Assembly: GCF_000719865.1 (NCBI RefSeq)
Contig: NZ_JOID01000033.1
Location: 38,877 to 102,876 of the forward strand
Source: Streptomyces albus subsp. albus
GTDB taxonomy: Bacteria; Actinomycetota; Actinomycetes; Streptomycetales; Streptomycetaceae
Direction: 5' to 3'
DNA length: 64,000 nucleotides
The position numbers and the translations under genes were made by a program. The notes under the pieces were generated by a model. It saw only the letters and a list, made by a program, of their open reading frames with translations. It was not told where the DNA came from and searched no databases. Shown piece by piece: positions 16,920 to 26,254 of the stretch (position 1 is its first letter; each line of letters opens with the position of its first letter).

Positions 16920-17944
16920 AGGAGTTCGCCTATGTACGGGCCACCGACGCCGATGAGGCCGCGGCCCTGGTGGCGGACCGCCCCGACGCGGTCTATCTGG
17001 GCGGCGGCACCAATCTCGTCGATCTCATGAAGCTCGGCGTGGCCCGGCCCGGCCTCGTCGTCGACGTCTCCCGGCTGCCCTACGACCGCGTCGAACACCG
17101 CTCCGACGGCTCGGTGCTCATCGGCGGGGCGGTGCGCAACAGCGTCCTGGCCGGGGACGCGGGCATCCGGTGGCGCTTCCCGCTGCTGTCACAGGCGCTG
17201 CTCGCGGGCGCCTCCGGGCAGCTGCGGACGGCCGCCACGGTTGCCGGGAACCTGCTGCAGCGCACCCGGTGCGGCTACTTCCAGGACGTCACCAAGCCCT
17301 GCAACAAGCGTGAGCCGGGATCCGGTTGCCCGGCGGTCGCCGGCGCGCACCGCGAGCTGGCGGTGCTCGGCACGTCCGAGCACTGCGTGGCGAGCCATCC
17401 CTCCGACATGGCGGTGGCGCTGGCCGCGCTCGACGCGACCGTCCATCTGCGCTCCCCCGGCGGCGCGGAGCGCGCGGTGCCGGTCGAGGAGCTGTATCTG
17501 CCGCCGGGCCGGACCCCGCACCGGGAGACCGTGCTGGCGCCCGGCGAGCTGATCACCGCCGTGGAGCTGCCCGCGCCGCCGCCCGGCGCCGTGATGCGCT
17601 TCCGCAAGGTGCGCGACCGCTGGTCGTACGCCTTCGCCCTGGTGAGCGTGGGGGTGTCGGTGCGGCGGGCGGACGACGGGACGCTGGACCGGGTGGCGAT
17701 CGCCCTCGGCGGCGTCGCCCCGCGGCCCTGGCGCGCGCGGGCCGCCGAGGAACGGCTGCTCGGGCACCGCCCGGAGGACGCGCTGCTGCGCGCGGCCGCC
17801 GGAGCCGAACTCGCGGACGCCCGGCCGCTGCCCGGCAACGCCTTCAAACTCGGCCTGATCACCGATCTGGTCGCGGCCACGGTGCGCGATCTCGTCACCG
17901 GCGCGGATCCCGCCGCCGGCGGCCACGGGGAGGAGCAGTCATGA
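16916..17944 (+). CDS. Molybdenum aldehyde/xanthine oxidoreductase, FAD subunit with extra 4Fe-4S cysteines (PaoB-like)
   Basis: 342 residues. The FAD-binding PCMH fold has YLGGGTNLVDLMKLG and the second FAD motif TAATVAGNLLQRTRCGYF. After it comes a cysteine set C119, C129, C138 and C157 (RCGYFQD, KPCNKREPGSGC, EHC). This resembles the extra [4Fe-4S] cluster of the E. coli PaoB subunit and 4-hydroxybenzoyl-CoA reductase-type enzymes and is absent from ordinary xanthine dehydrogenases. The C-terminal CO-dehydrogenase flavoprotein domain follows (MRFRKVRDRWSYAFALVSV). Both ends overlap neighbouring genes by 4 bases, so subunit stoichiometry is probably set by coupled translation. Confidence 0.92.
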   Translation: MKEFAYVRATDADEAAALVADRPDAVYLGGGTNLVDLMKLGVARPGLVVDVSRLPYDRVEHRSDGSVLIGGAVRNSVLAGDAGIRWRFPLLSQALLAGASGQLRTAATVAGNLLQRTRCGYFQDVTKPCNKREPGSGCPAVAGAHRELAVLGTSEHCVASHPSDMAVALAALDATVHLRSPGGAERAVPVEELYLPPGRTPHRETVLAPGELITAVELPAPPPGAVMRFRKVRDRWSYAFALVSVGVSVRRADDGTLDRVAIALGGVAPRPWRARAAEERLLGHRPEDALLRAAAGAELADARPLPGNAFKLGLITDLVAATVRDLVTGADPAAGGHGEEQS

Positions 17945-20220
17945 CGACGGACACCACCGCCGGGACCCGGGCCGCCGGGGCCGGCGCCACCGCACCGGCC
18001 GGAACACCGGCCACCGGGCGGACGACGGCCCCGGCCGCGCCGGCCGCGCCCCGGGCGGACCGCGCTCCGGCGGCGCACACCCCGGCGATCGGCACTCCCC
18101 TGGTGCGCGTGGACGGCCTGGACAAGGTCACCGGCGCGGCCCGGTACGCCTACGAGTTCCCGGTGTCCGGCGCCGCGTACGTCTGGCCGGTCGGAGCCAC
18201 CGTCGGCCGGGGCCGGGTCACCGGCGTCGACGCGGAGGCGGCGCTCGCCGTCCCCGGCGCCCTGGCGGTGCTCGACCACACCAACGCACCCCGGCTGCGC
18301 GCGGACTTCGCCGATTCCGGGGAGCTCCTGGGCGCGGGCGGCCACATGCTCGTCCTGCAGTCCCCCGAGGTGGCGCACCACGGCCAGATCGTGGCGGCGG
18401 CCGTGGCGGAGACCCTGGAGGCGGCGCGGGAGGCCGCGGCGGCGGTGGCCGTGACCTACGAGCGGGAGCCGCACCACGTGGTGCTCCGGGAGGACGACGA
18501 CGGGCTGTACACACCCGAGGTCTCGACGAACGACGGCACCCCGGGGTTCGTGGAGCGCGGTGACCCGGACGGGGCGCTGGCCGCGGCGCCGGTCCGGGTC
18601 GAGGCGCGGTACACCACCCCCGCCCAGTTCCCCAGCCCGATGGAGCCGCACGCCACCATCGCCGCCTGGGACGGTGACGGGCGGCTGGTACTGCACAACG
18701 CCGACCAGGCCCCGTTCATGAGTTCCCTGACGCTGGCGGCGCTGTTCGGGCTGGACCCGGGCGCGGTGGAGATCGTCTCCGAGCACGTCGGCGGCGGTTT
18801 CGGCTCCAAGGGCTCCCCGCGGGCCGCGGTGATCCTGGCTGCCCTGGCCGCGCGGGCGGTCGGACGGCCGGTGAAGATCGCCGTTCACCGGCGCCAGATG
18901 CCCTCACTGACGGGCTACCGGACGCCGACCATCCAGCGGGTACGGCTCGGCGCCGGCCGCGACGGGCGGCTGACCGCCGTCGACCACGAGGCGGTGATCC
19001 AGAGTTCGCGGTCGACCGAGTTCGTCGAGCAGGTCGTCTCCTCGACCCGCATGATGTACGCGGCGCCGCACCACCGGGCGGCGCTGCGGCTGGCCCGGCT
19101 GGACGTGATGACGCCCGTCTGGTTCCGCGCCCCCGGCCACACCCCGGGCATGTTCGCCCTGGAGTCGGCGATGGACGAACTGGCGTCCGAGCTGGACATG
19201 GACCCGGTCGAGCTGCGGATCGTCAACGAGCCGGAGACCGACCCGGAGAACGGGCTGCCGTTCAGCAGCCGCGGCCTGGTGGCGTGTCTGCGGGAGGGCG
19301 CGGCCCGCTTCGGCTGGGCGGACCGCGACCCGGCACCGGCCTCGCGCCGCGAGGGGCGCTGGCTGGTCGGCACGGGCGTCGCCGCCTCCCACCACCCGGA
19401 CTACGTCTTCCCCTCGTCGGCCCTGGCCCGGGCCGAGGCCGACGGCACGTACCGGGTGCGGGTGGGCGCGGCCGACCTCGGCACGGGCGCCCGTACGGTG
19501 CTGACGCAGGTGGCGGCGGACGCCCTCGGCACCGCGCCCGGCCGGGTCCGGCTGGAGATCGGCCGGGCCTCGATGGGCTCGATGGCGTTCGCGGGCGGCT
19601 CGATGGGCACCGCGTCCTGGGGCTGGGCGGTGGACAAGGCGTGCCGGGCGCTGACGGCCGAACTGGCGGCGGCCGGGGGCGCCGTACCGCCGGGCGGGCT
19701 GGAGGTGCGCGCCGACACGGCGGAGGACATCGCGGGCCGGGCGGAGCTGTCCCGGCACTGCTTCGGCGCCCAGTTCGCGCAGGTGCGGGTCGACACGGAC
19801 ACCGGGGAGATCCGGGTGGACCGGATGCTGGGCGTCTTCGCGGCCGGCCGGATCCTCAACCCCCTGACAGCGCGCTCGCAGCTCGTCGGGGGGATGCTGA
19901 TGGGCCAGTCGATGGCGCTGCTGGAGGGCGCCGAGGTCGACCAGGAGTTCGGGGACTTCACGAACCCGGACCTCGCCGGCTACCACATCGCCTCCCACGC
20001 CGATGTGCGCGGCGTCGAGGCCGTCTTCCTGGACGAGCGCGACGACCGGCTGAACCCGGTCGGCGGCAAGGGGATCGGGGAGCTCGGCATCGTCGGCGCG
20101 GCGGCGGCCGTCGCCAACGCGTTCCACCACGCGACCGGCGCCCGGGCCCGCGACCTGCCCATCCGGATCGAGGACGCCCGCCGGGCCCTCACGGCGGCGA
20201 GGGAAACGGCGCGGGGGTGA
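17941..20220 (+). CDS. Molybdenum aldehyde/xanthine oxidoreductase, molybdopterin-binding catalytic subunit
   Basis: 759 residues. After about 55 alanine/threonine/proline-rich residues comes the a/b hammerhead domain (DGLDKVTGAARYAYE), then molybdopterin-binding segments (SEHVGGGFGSKG, FRAPGHTPGMFALES, GSMGTASWGW). The catalytic glutamate is E714 in GGKGIGELGIVG. The order of subunits (Fe-S, FAD, Mo) and the XdhC gene nearby match PaoABC-like aldehyde oxidoreductases more than bacterial XdhAB. No Tat signal is seen, so a cytoplasmic enzyme is likely. The substrate, whether an aromatic aldehyde, purine or other N-heterocycle, cannot be read from the sequence. Confidence 0.93.
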   Translation: MTTDTTAGTRAAGAGATAPAGTPATGRTTAPAAPAAPRADRAPAAHTPAIGTPLVRVDGLDKVTGAARYAYEFPVSGAAYVWPVGATVGRGRVTGVDAEAALAVPGALAVLDHTNAPRLRADFADSGELLGAGGHMLVLQSPEVAHHGQIVAAAVAETLEAAREAAAAVAVTYEREPHHVVLREDDDGLYTPEVSTNDGTPGFVERGDPDGALAAAPVRVEARYTTPAQFPSPMEPHATIAAWDGDGRLVLHNADQAPFMSSLTLAALFGLDPGAVEIVSEHVGGGFGSKGSPRAAVILAALAARAVGRPVKIAVHRRQMPSLTGYRTPTIQRVRLGAGRDGRLTAVDHEAVIQSSRSTEFVEQVVSSTRMMYAAPHHRAALRLARLDVMTPVWFRAPGHTPGMFALESAMDELASELDMDPVELRIVNEPETDPENGLPFSSRGLVACLREGAARFGWADRDPAPASRREGRWLVGTGVAASHHPDYVFPSSALARAEADGTYRVRVGAADLGTGARTVLTQVAADALGTAPGRVRLEIGRASMGSMAFAGGSMGTASWGWAVDKACRALTAELAAAGGAVPPGGLEVRADTAEDIAGRAELSRHCFGAQFAQVRVDTDTGEIRVDRMLGVFAAGRILNPLTARSQLVGGMLMGQSMALLEGAEVDQEFGDFTNPDLAGYHIASHADVRGVEAVFLDERDDRLNPVGGKGIGELGIVGAAAAVANAFHHATGARARDLPIRIEDARRALTAARETARG

Positions 20221-20457
20221 ACGGCGGTGGGGTGAACGGCGGTGGGGCGGCGGCTCCGGACCGGGCCCGGCCGGGCTCCGGTCCGGGGGCGGCGCCCCCG
20301 TTCCCGTGCCCCGGGGCGGCGTTCAGGGGCACCGCCGGGGCCGTCCTCGCACACCCGGCCCGCCGGGGTCCCGGTATCGGCGGAACCACCGGCACCGGGG
20401 TGACCGGCGGGCTCACCCGGCGCGGCTTCCCCCTGGACTTTGAGTAGGCTCTAGCGG

Positions 20458-21069
20458 ATGGTGACCAGGGCGAAGGGACGGCGCGACACGTACCACCACG
20501 GCGATCTGAGCGCCGCGCTGGTCCGCGCGACGCTGGAGATCGTCGACGAGGCGGGGGTCCGCGGTTTCTCCGTCTCCGAGGCCGCGCGCCGCACCGGCGT
20601 CAGCCCCGGCGCCCCGTACCGCCACTTCGCCGACCGGGACGCGCTGCTGGCGGCCGCCGCGCTGGAGGTCTCGCGGCGGGTCAACGAGATGTACGCCGAG
20701 GCGGCCGCGGACCTCGGCACCCCGGAGGACCGGATCGCCGCGGTGGGCGAGGTCCACGTCCGGGCGGCCGCGCGCTTCCGGGGCGGCTTCGACATCCTCT
20801 TCCACGCCGAACTGCGCGCGGCCCACCCCGAACTCCGGGACAGCGGGCGGGCGTTCATCGACATGCTGCTGCCGGACGCGTTCGCGCTCGTCCCCGACGG
20901 CGGCCACGAACTGGCCACCACCCTCCTGGAGGCCCTGGCCGCACTGACCCGCGGCTACGCCGCCCTGCTGCTCAGCGGCCTGTTCGGCGAGCCCGGTGAG
21001 GCCGCGGACAGGGTGGCCGAGCGGGCGACGACGTCCGCGCGGGCGCTGATCCGCGGCTTCTGCGGCTGA
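20458..21069 (+). CDS. TetR/AcrR family regulator
   Basis: 203 residues with an N-terminal TetR helix-turn-helix (GFSVSEAARRTGVSPGAPYRHFADRDALLAAAA, residues about 36-65) and a C-terminal ligand-binding domain containing ALTRGYAALLLSGLFG. The start is ATG 20458 or GTG 20461. No good Shine-Dalgarno precedes it, so leaderless translation is possible. It follows the oxidoreductase operon by 237 bases on the same strand and could repress it through the 16149-16190 palindrome. That is inference from position only. Confidence 0.88.
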   Translation: MVTRAKGRRDTYHHGDLSAALVRATLEIVDEAGVRGFSVSEAARRTGVSPGAPYRHFADRDALLAAAALEVSRRVNEMYAEAAADLGTPEDRIAAVGEVHVRAAARFRGGFDILFHAELRAAHPELRDSGRAFIDMLLPDAFALVPDGGHELATTLLEALAALTRGYAALLLSGLFGEPGEAADRVAERATTSARALIRGFCG

Positions 21070-21231
21070 TCGGCCCCGCCGGACCGGGCACACGTGCGAA
21101 GATCACGGTCACGCAGGCCCCGACGACGGGCGACCGGAGACCGGTACGGCCGACGGACCACCGGCCGCCTCACCCGGCGTCCGGACGCGGGAGCCGCCCA
21201 CCGCCGCCGGCCGATCGACGAAAGGTCCCCC

Positions 21232-21867
21232 GTGCGCAAGCTCGTCTACTACATCGCCTCCACCCTCGACGGTTTCATCGCGGGCCCGGACGGTTCCGAC
21301 CCCACCGGCCCCGGCGGCTTCTGGCCGATCCCCGAGGACTACCTCGCCCACATCATCGCCGAGTACCCGGAGACCCTGCCCGCCCCGGCGCGGGCCGCGC
21401 TGTCCGTCACGGGGGAGTCCAAGCGCTTCGACACCGTCATCGAGGGCCGGCGCACCTACGAGATCGGCCTCAAGGCCGACATCACCGACGCCTACCCCCA
21501 CCTGCGGCACCTGGTGGTCACCCGCACCCTGAGCGAGAGCCCGGACCCGGCCGTCGAACTCGTGCCCGGGGACCCGGTGGCGAAGGTCCGGGAGCTCAAG
21601 GGGGAAACCGGCGGGACGGCCGGGGACGGCGGCGCCGCCGGCGGCCCCAAGGACATCTGGCTGATCGGCGGCGGCGAGCTGGCCGGAGCGCTCTACGGCG
21701 AGATCGACGAACTGATCATCAAGCTGAGCCCGCTGACCGCCGGCAACGGCATCCCGCTCTTCTCCCCCGGGGCCGCCTTCGACCCCCGCCGCTGGGAACT
21801 CACCGACCACACGGTCCTGAAGAGCGGCGCGGCCTTCCTGACGTACGCCCGCGCCACCGGCGCGTAG
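21232..21867 (+). CDS. RibD C-terminal / dihydrofolate-reductase-like protein
   Basis: 211 residues from GTG 21232 (GAAAGG upstream). It shows the hallmarks of the DHFR-like RibD_C family: KLVYYIASTLDGFIAGPDG at the N-terminus, VIEGRRTYEIG, HLVVTRTL, and the NADPH-binding IWLIGGGELAGAL followed by ELIIKLSPLTAGNGIPLF. Members are NADPH-binding reductases of unknown substrate in most actinobacteria. A glycine/alanine insertion (GGTAGDGGAAGG) interrupts the fold before the IWLIGGG strand. It stands alone behind the TetR gene. Confidence 0.88.
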   Translation: MRKLVYYIASTLDGFIAGPDGSDPTGPGGFWPIPEDYLAHIIAEYPETLPAPARAALSVTGESKRFDTVIEGRRTYEIGLKADITDAYPHLRHLVVTRTLSESPDPAVELVPGDPVAKVRELKGETGGTAGDGGAAGGPKDIWLIGGGELAGALYGEIDELIIKLSPLTAGNGIPLFSPGAAFDPRRWELTDHTVLKSGAAFLTYARATGA

Positions 21868-22051
21868 GGCCCCGGCGCGGAGCGGGCCTCAACGGGCCGG
21901 GGTGCCGCACGGCGGGGGTGCCGCACGGCAGGGCACGGCAAGCACGGCGCACGGCTCCGCAAGCACGACCGGTGCGGCAGGCGCGGCAGGCGCCGCCGCA
22001 CCGCATCCGCCCGCCCCGCCGCGGGCCGCGCTCCCGCCCGGAGCCGCCGCC

Positions 22052-22660
22052 TCACCCGCGCCCCGGCACCACCGTCGTGACGACCCGCACCAGGGCGGGC
22101 GTGCGCGGGGCGGAGCCGAAGCCGAACCGGACCGGCGGCGCGACGGGCGCGAGGGCGCCCAGGTCCCCGCCCTCGTACCGGGCGGCGGCCGATACGACGG
22201 GCAGCAGATCCCGCGCCCCGTACCACTCGCGGCTCCCGCCCGCGGCGCTGCCCCTGGCCCGCACCCCGGGCAGCAACCGGGCGGGGAGGTCGGTCAGCGC
22301 GACCCAGGCGGGACGGGCGGCGAGCGGCGCGGGCACGCAGCGCAGCAGCCACCCGAGGGGGCCGCGCCGCCCGGTGGTGAACCGCAGGCTCAGCGGCCCG
22401 GCCGTGACGTTCCACACCGCCCCGGCCGTGGCGACCGCCACCGGGGTGACGAGCACCCCGTCGAAGCGGTAGACGCCGCCGACGAAGTCCGCGACCTTCC
22501 GGGTCGGCGCGAGCAACAGCCGCTCCCCGTCCGCCCGTTCGACCATGACGTCACTGAACGGCCCGAACGGCGACCGGGGCCAGTGCCCCACCACCACGCG
22601 CGTACCGGAGGCGGTCCCGACCCCCGCGATCCACCCGTCGAAGCGCAGGGCACCCTTCAT
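22052..22660 (-). CDS. Conserved-looking protein of unknown function
   Basis: 202 residues from ATG 22660 with AGGGAG upstream. I do not recognise the family. The sequence has strand-rich segments (RVVVGHWPRSPFGPFSDVMVER, RLLLAPTRKVADFVGGVYRFDGVLV, LSLRFTTGRRGPLGWLL) and no signal peptide or clear membrane span. The repeated glycine-flanked beta segments suggest a lipocalin- or beta-barrel-like intracellular fold, but this is a guess. Codon use is normal for the organism and the ribosome site is good, so the gene is probably real. It points away from the DHFR-like gene. Confidence 0.7.
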   Translation of the reverse strand: MKGALRFDGWIAGVGTASGTRVVVGHWPRSPFGPFSDVMVERADGERLLLAPTRKVADFVGGVYRFDGVLVTPVAVATAGAVWNVTAGPLSLRFTTGRRGPLGWLLRCVPAPLAARPAWVALTDLPARLLPGVRARGSAAGGSREWYGARDLLPVVSAAARYEGGDLGALAPVAPPVRFGFGSAPRTPALVRVVTTVVPGRG

Positions 22661-22892
22661 CGCACTCCCTTCCGCTCGTGGCCGTGCCACTTCTCCGGGG
22701 AGACCGGAGGATGCCGTTCGGAGGTGAGTCCGGATGTCATGCGCGGCGCGTACCGCCGACCCCGGCGCGGGGCCCGGCCGGGCGCGGTCCGGCCGGACCC
22801 CGCGAGGGTTCCGTCGTGTGCGGCTGTGTTCGGGGCCCGCATGTTCCCCCTCAAGGCGCCGTGCGTTCGCCGGTGGCGGCCGTGGCGGCTTC

Positions 22893-23306
22893 TCAGCCCA
22901 GCTTCGCCAGGAGCGCGTTGCACGCCTCCTCGCAGCGGCGGCAGGCCTCGGCGCAGACGCGGCAGTGCTCGTGCATGTCCGCGTGCCGGCCGCACTCGTC
23001 ACCGCAGGATTTGCAGACGGTGGCGCAGGCCTGGACGACCGCGCGGGTGATGTTGGCGTCGTACTCGGTGTGCCGGGAGAGCACGCGGGCCGTGGTGTCG
23101 CAGACGTCGGCGCAGTCCGTGTTCGTCCGGATGCACTTCCGCAGCGAGGCCGGGTCGTCCTCCGACAGGCAGGCGTCCGCGCACGCCGTGCACGCCTGCG
23201 AGCAGGCGAGGCATTCCTCGATGCAGCGCTGCAGCGCCTCGCGGTCGACGGCGCCCAGATCGGCCGGGTAGGTCCTCAGCATCTCCTTCACAGGGCTCAC
23301 GGTCAT
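22893..23306 (-). CDS. Cytosolic copper storage protein, Csp3-like four-helix bundle
   Basis: 137 residues with no signal peptide. It contains 18 cysteines arranged along four helices: CIEECLACSQACTACADAC; KCIRTNTDCADVC; ACATVCKSCGDEC; and HCRVCAEACRRCEEAC. This is the pattern of Csp proteins, in which thiolates line the bundle core and store many Cu(I) ions. A conserved histidine cluster (GRHADMHEH) sits near the open end. The absence of a leader places it with cytosolic Csp3 rather than exported Csp1. In an organism with a secreted laccase and LPMO, such a store could buffer copper. Start ATG 23306; the stop is at 22893. Confidence 0.93.
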   Translation of the reverse strand: MTVSPVKEMLRTYPADLGAVDREALQRCIEECLACSQACTACADACLSEDDPASLRKCIRTNTDCADVCDTTARVLSRHTEYDANITRAVVQACATVCKSCGDECGRHADMHEHCRVCAEACRRCEEACNALLAKLG

Positions 23307-23463
23307 GCCTCCGTCCGGCCGGGGCCGGTGCCATTCCGCACTCACTCACCCGCGGCCTCCGCCACCGGTTAACACGGAACGCGCCCCCTCAAACCCGCCC
23401 CTTCGAACCCTTTGTGTGCCGATGGGCCGATGTGCCGGGTTGCGGTGCGCCGACGCGGCGCCC

Positions 23464-24603
23464 TTACGGCCGCTCGCTCAGGGCCGTCATGGTGCGGCCG
23501 ATCAGACCCGGGGCGTCCGCGTCGCGGTCACCGCTCATCAGCCACTCCCCCAGCTGGACCGAGGCGTCCACGACCCGGCGCACGCGCGGCAAGCGCCGCT
23601 CCCGGTAGGCCGTGAGCAGCTCGTCGAGGGAGGACCGTGCCGCGGCGGGGCCGGTGAGGAGACCGGCCAGGACGGAGACGTCCTCCAGGGACATCGCGGC
23701 GCCCTGGGCCAGGGTCGGCGGGCAGGCGTGGGCGGCGTCCCCGGCGAGGACGACGCGGCCGCGGTGCCACGGGCCCTCCACCAGCAGCCGGTGGAACCAG
23801 GTGTAGTGGACCCGCGCCGGGTCGGTGAGGTGCTCGCCGATCTCCTCCCAGACACCGCCGTAGCCGGCCGCGAGAGCCCGCATCTCCTCGGCGTGCCGCG
23901 CCGGGTCGAGGGCGGCGGGGTCGCGTTTCGGCTCGACCAGGTAGGCGTAGAGGGAGTCCTCGCCGGTGGGGCAGTAGCCGGCGATCCAGCACGGGCCGCC
24001 GTAGGTGAGGTCGGTGCGCTCGACCCTCTCGGGGCGCGGCGCCGTGGCCCGCCAGATACCCATGCCGGTGGGCTGCGGGCGGTCCGGTATCCCGATCAGC
24101 GCGCGGGTCGCGGAGTGCAGGCCGTCGGCGGCCACGACGAGGTCGTAGCGGCCGGAGCCGCCGTCGGTGAAGCGTACGGAGACACCGTCCCGGTCCTGGT
24201 CGAGCGAGCAGACCGTGGTGCCGAGCCGGACCCGGGCCCCGGAGGCGCGGACGGCCTCCATCAGAACGCGCTGGAGCCGGGGGCGGCGGATGCCCAGGGT
24301 GGCCGGGAGGTCGTCGCCGCCGGTGCGCAGGTCCGGCATCACCCGGAGCAGCGTGCCGTCCGGGGCGGTCATCCCGAGCGTGTTGAAGCCGAACCCCTGG
24401 TCGCGCACCTGTTCCCAGACGCCGATCTCGCGCAGCACCCGCAGGGCGTTGCCCTGCAGGGTCAGGCCGGAGCCGGTCCGGGCGTTCCAGTCCGCCGCCG
24501 ACTCGACCAGCTCCACCTCGATACCGGCCCGGCGCAGCAGCACGGTGAGGCCGTTTCCGGCCGTGCCGCCGCCAATGACGAGAACGGATCCGACGGTGCT
24601 CAT
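23464..24603 (-). CDS. FAD-dependent aromatic monooxygenase (PHBH/TetX fold)
   Basis: 379 residues with GGGAGG before ATG 24603. It has the group A flavoprotein hydroxylase motifs: GxGxxG dinucleotide motif near the start (SVLVIGGGTAGNGLTVLL), the DG motif (DLVVAADGLHSATRALIG), and the GD motif (GRVVLAGDAAHACPPTLAQGAAMSLED). These enzymes hydroxylate aromatic or polyketide substrates with NAD(P)H. No biosynthetic partners lie next to it, so a catabolic or detoxifying role is as likely as a biosynthetic one. The 280-base divergent gap to the ChaB gene contains GTG-rich short repeats. Confidence 0.9.
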   Translation of the reverse strand: MSTVGSVLVIGGGTAGNGLTVLLRRAGIEVELVESAADWNARTGSGLTLQGNALRVLREIGVWEQVRDQGFGFNTLGMTAPDGTLLRVMPDLRTGGDDLPATLGIRRPRLQRVLMEAVRASGARVRLGTTVCSLDQDRDGVSVRFTDGGSGRYDLVVAADGLHSATRALIGIPDRPQPTGMGIWRATAPRPERVERTDLTYGGPCWIAGYCPTGEDSLYAYLVEPKRDPAALDPARHAEEMRALAAGYGGVWEEIGEHLTDPARVHYTWFHRLLVEGPWHRGRVVLAGDAAHACPPTLAQGAAMSLEDVSVLAGLLTGPAAARSSLDELLTAYRERRLPRVRRVVDASVQLGEWLMSGDRDADAPGLIGRTMTALSERP

Positions 24604-24883
24604 GGTGTGGTGTTCCTCCCCATGGGGCCAGTGGTGGTGACAGTGATGCCAGTGGTGACGGTGGTGGCCGCCCGCGCGGCGGCGGCCGGGCCCCGCCGCG
24701 GGGCAGCCGGGTCCGGTGATCAGAACAAGATCCCATATCCGGGCGGCGACCGGGGCGGCGGGCATCAGGGGGCCGCGGCCGGGTACCCGGGAGGGATCCG
24801 GCCGGATCGAGACCGACCGGACGAACCAGATGAACCAGATGAACCGGACGACAGGTGACGGACGGAGAAGGCAGGTGGTCCCC

Positions 24884-25288
24884 GTGCCGGGACGCAAGGA
24901 ACTCCCCTCGACCCTGGAGCGCTCCGACGAGAAGGCGCAGCGCACCTGGATCAAGGCGCACGACTCGGCCGTGGAGGAGTACGGCGAGGGCGAGCGCGCG
25001 CACCGGGTGGCTTTCGGCGCGCTCAAGCACATGTACGAGAAGGTGGGCGACCACTGGGAACGCAAGGAGGGCGGCCGCAAGGGCCCGTCCGACCGGCGGG
25101 CGGCCCAGCCCCGGCCGCAGAGCGGGCCGACCGGCGAGGGCGTCGACGAGCAGGCGTCCAAGGCGCACCTGTACGAACTGGCCCAGCGGATGGACATCAC
25201 CGGCCGGTCGAAGATGTCGCGGCAGGAGCTGCTGGAGGCCGTGCGCAAGGAGAACCGCTCGCGGACCCGCAGGAGCCGGGAGTCCTGA
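24884..25288 (+). CDS. ChaB-like protein with Rho N-terminal-type tail
   Basis: 134 residues. The N-terminal half matches the ChaB family (PGRKELPSTLERSDEKAQ, then a helix containing AVEEYGEGERAHRVAFGALKH). The C-terminal part (KAHLYELAQRMDITGRSKMSRQELLEAVRK) is a SAP/Rho-N-like nucleic-acid-binding helix pair common in actinobacterial ChaB proteins. The start is GTG 24884 with AGGTGG five bases upstream; GTG 24875 is possible. The cellular role is unsettled. The link of E. coli ChaB to cation transport should not be assumed here. Confidence 0.88.
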   Translation: MPGRKELPSTLERSDEKAQRTWIKAHDSAVEEYGEGERAHRVAFGALKHMYEKVGDHWERKEGGRKGPSDRRAAQPRPQSGPTGEGVDEQASKAHLYELAQRMDITGRSKMSRQELLEAVRKENRSRTRRSRES

Positions 25289-25531
25289 CCGGGGGACACG
25301 ACCGGCAAGCATGACCGGGCGGCGGTGAGCATTGCGGGTCGGCGGTCGGCCCTCGGCGGGTGCCGGGGGTGTCGGCCGTCGGCCCGTACCGGCACCGCTC
25401 GTTCCGGCACTGCTCATTCCGGCAGTGCCTGTACCGGCGATGCCCGTACCGGGGCCGCGCGCTCGGACGCCGGGCGTTGAGCCCCGTTCAAACGCCGCCC
25501 GGGACGCCGCCCGGCACGGGCACAGCCCCGT

Positions 25532-26254
25532 TCAGGTGCCGGCGCGGCCGGTGCCGGCGGCCCGGCGGGGCTCCTCCGGGCGGCGGGCGGCCGCCTCTTG
25601 GGCGAGGGTGTCCCAGAACATGAGCTCGTAGGTCTGCAGCAGCTGCCCGTAGTGGTGCACCGCCCGCCGCCCGAACCGCTGTCCGGAGTCCAGGCCGGAC
25701 TGCACGGCGTCCAGGGCCTGTTCGGTGACCTCCGGCGCGGGGGTGGCGAAGAAGTCGACGAAGCCGCAGGCCGCGTCCGTGAAGCCGTAGTGGCGGCGCA
25801 GCCCGCGGCTCATCTCCGCGCAGTAGTTGCCCCAGGCCGCGAAGTTGGCGGTGACGGCGATGACGGCCTCGACCGGTTCGGCGTTGAGCGCGAGCCAGGA
25901 GACGTACGCCGGGTAGGTCTGGCAGCCGGGCAGGGGTTCGTGGTCACGGACGGTGTCCGCGTCGAGGCCGCAGGCCTCTTCCAGATCGGAGAGCCGGTCC
26001 AGGGCCAGGGTCTCGCCCTGCGCCAGGCCGGTGAAGAACGCCTCGACGGCCGGCTCGGCGGCGGCCCGGTCCGCCAGGTGGAGGAAGCTGCGGCGGTCGG
26101 AGCCGATGATGTGCCGCTGTTCGAGGGCGAAGAGCCCGATCGTCTCCGGGGGCGCGGTGCCCTCCGCGACGCGGGCGACGAAGCGGTTGCCCCCGGAGTC
26201 GGGCGCCAGCTCCCGCACCGCCTCGTCCAACACCTCTCGGGCCGATAGCGCCAT
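25532..26254 (-). CDS. TenA/thiaminase-II-like (heme-oxygenase-fold) protein
   Basis: 240 residues, ATG 26254 behind a strong AGGAGGC ribosome site. It is all-helical with TenA-type segments (FALEQRHIIGSDRRSFLHLA, YPAYVSWLALN, ANFAAWGNYCAEMSRGLRRHYGF, TYELMFWDTLAQEA). TenA enzymes hydrolyse degraded thiamine pyrimidines for salvage, but many actinobacterial relatives have unknown substrates. No thiamine genes or TPP riboswitch are nearby, so the specific activity is uncertain. The C-terminal 20 residues are arginine/alanine-rich and probably disordered. Confidence 0.78.
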   Translation of the reverse strand: MALSAREVLDEAVRELAPDSGGNRFVARVAEGTAPPETIGLFALEQRHIIGSDRRSFLHLADRAAAEPAVEAFFTGLAQGETLALDRLSDLEEACGLDADTVRDHEPLPGCQTYPAYVSWLALNAEPVEAVIAVTANFAAWGNYCAEMSRGLRRHYGFTDAACGFVDFFATPAPEVTEQALDAVQSGLDSGQRFGRRAVHHYGQLLQTYELMFWDTLAQEAAARRPEEPRRAAGTGRAGT

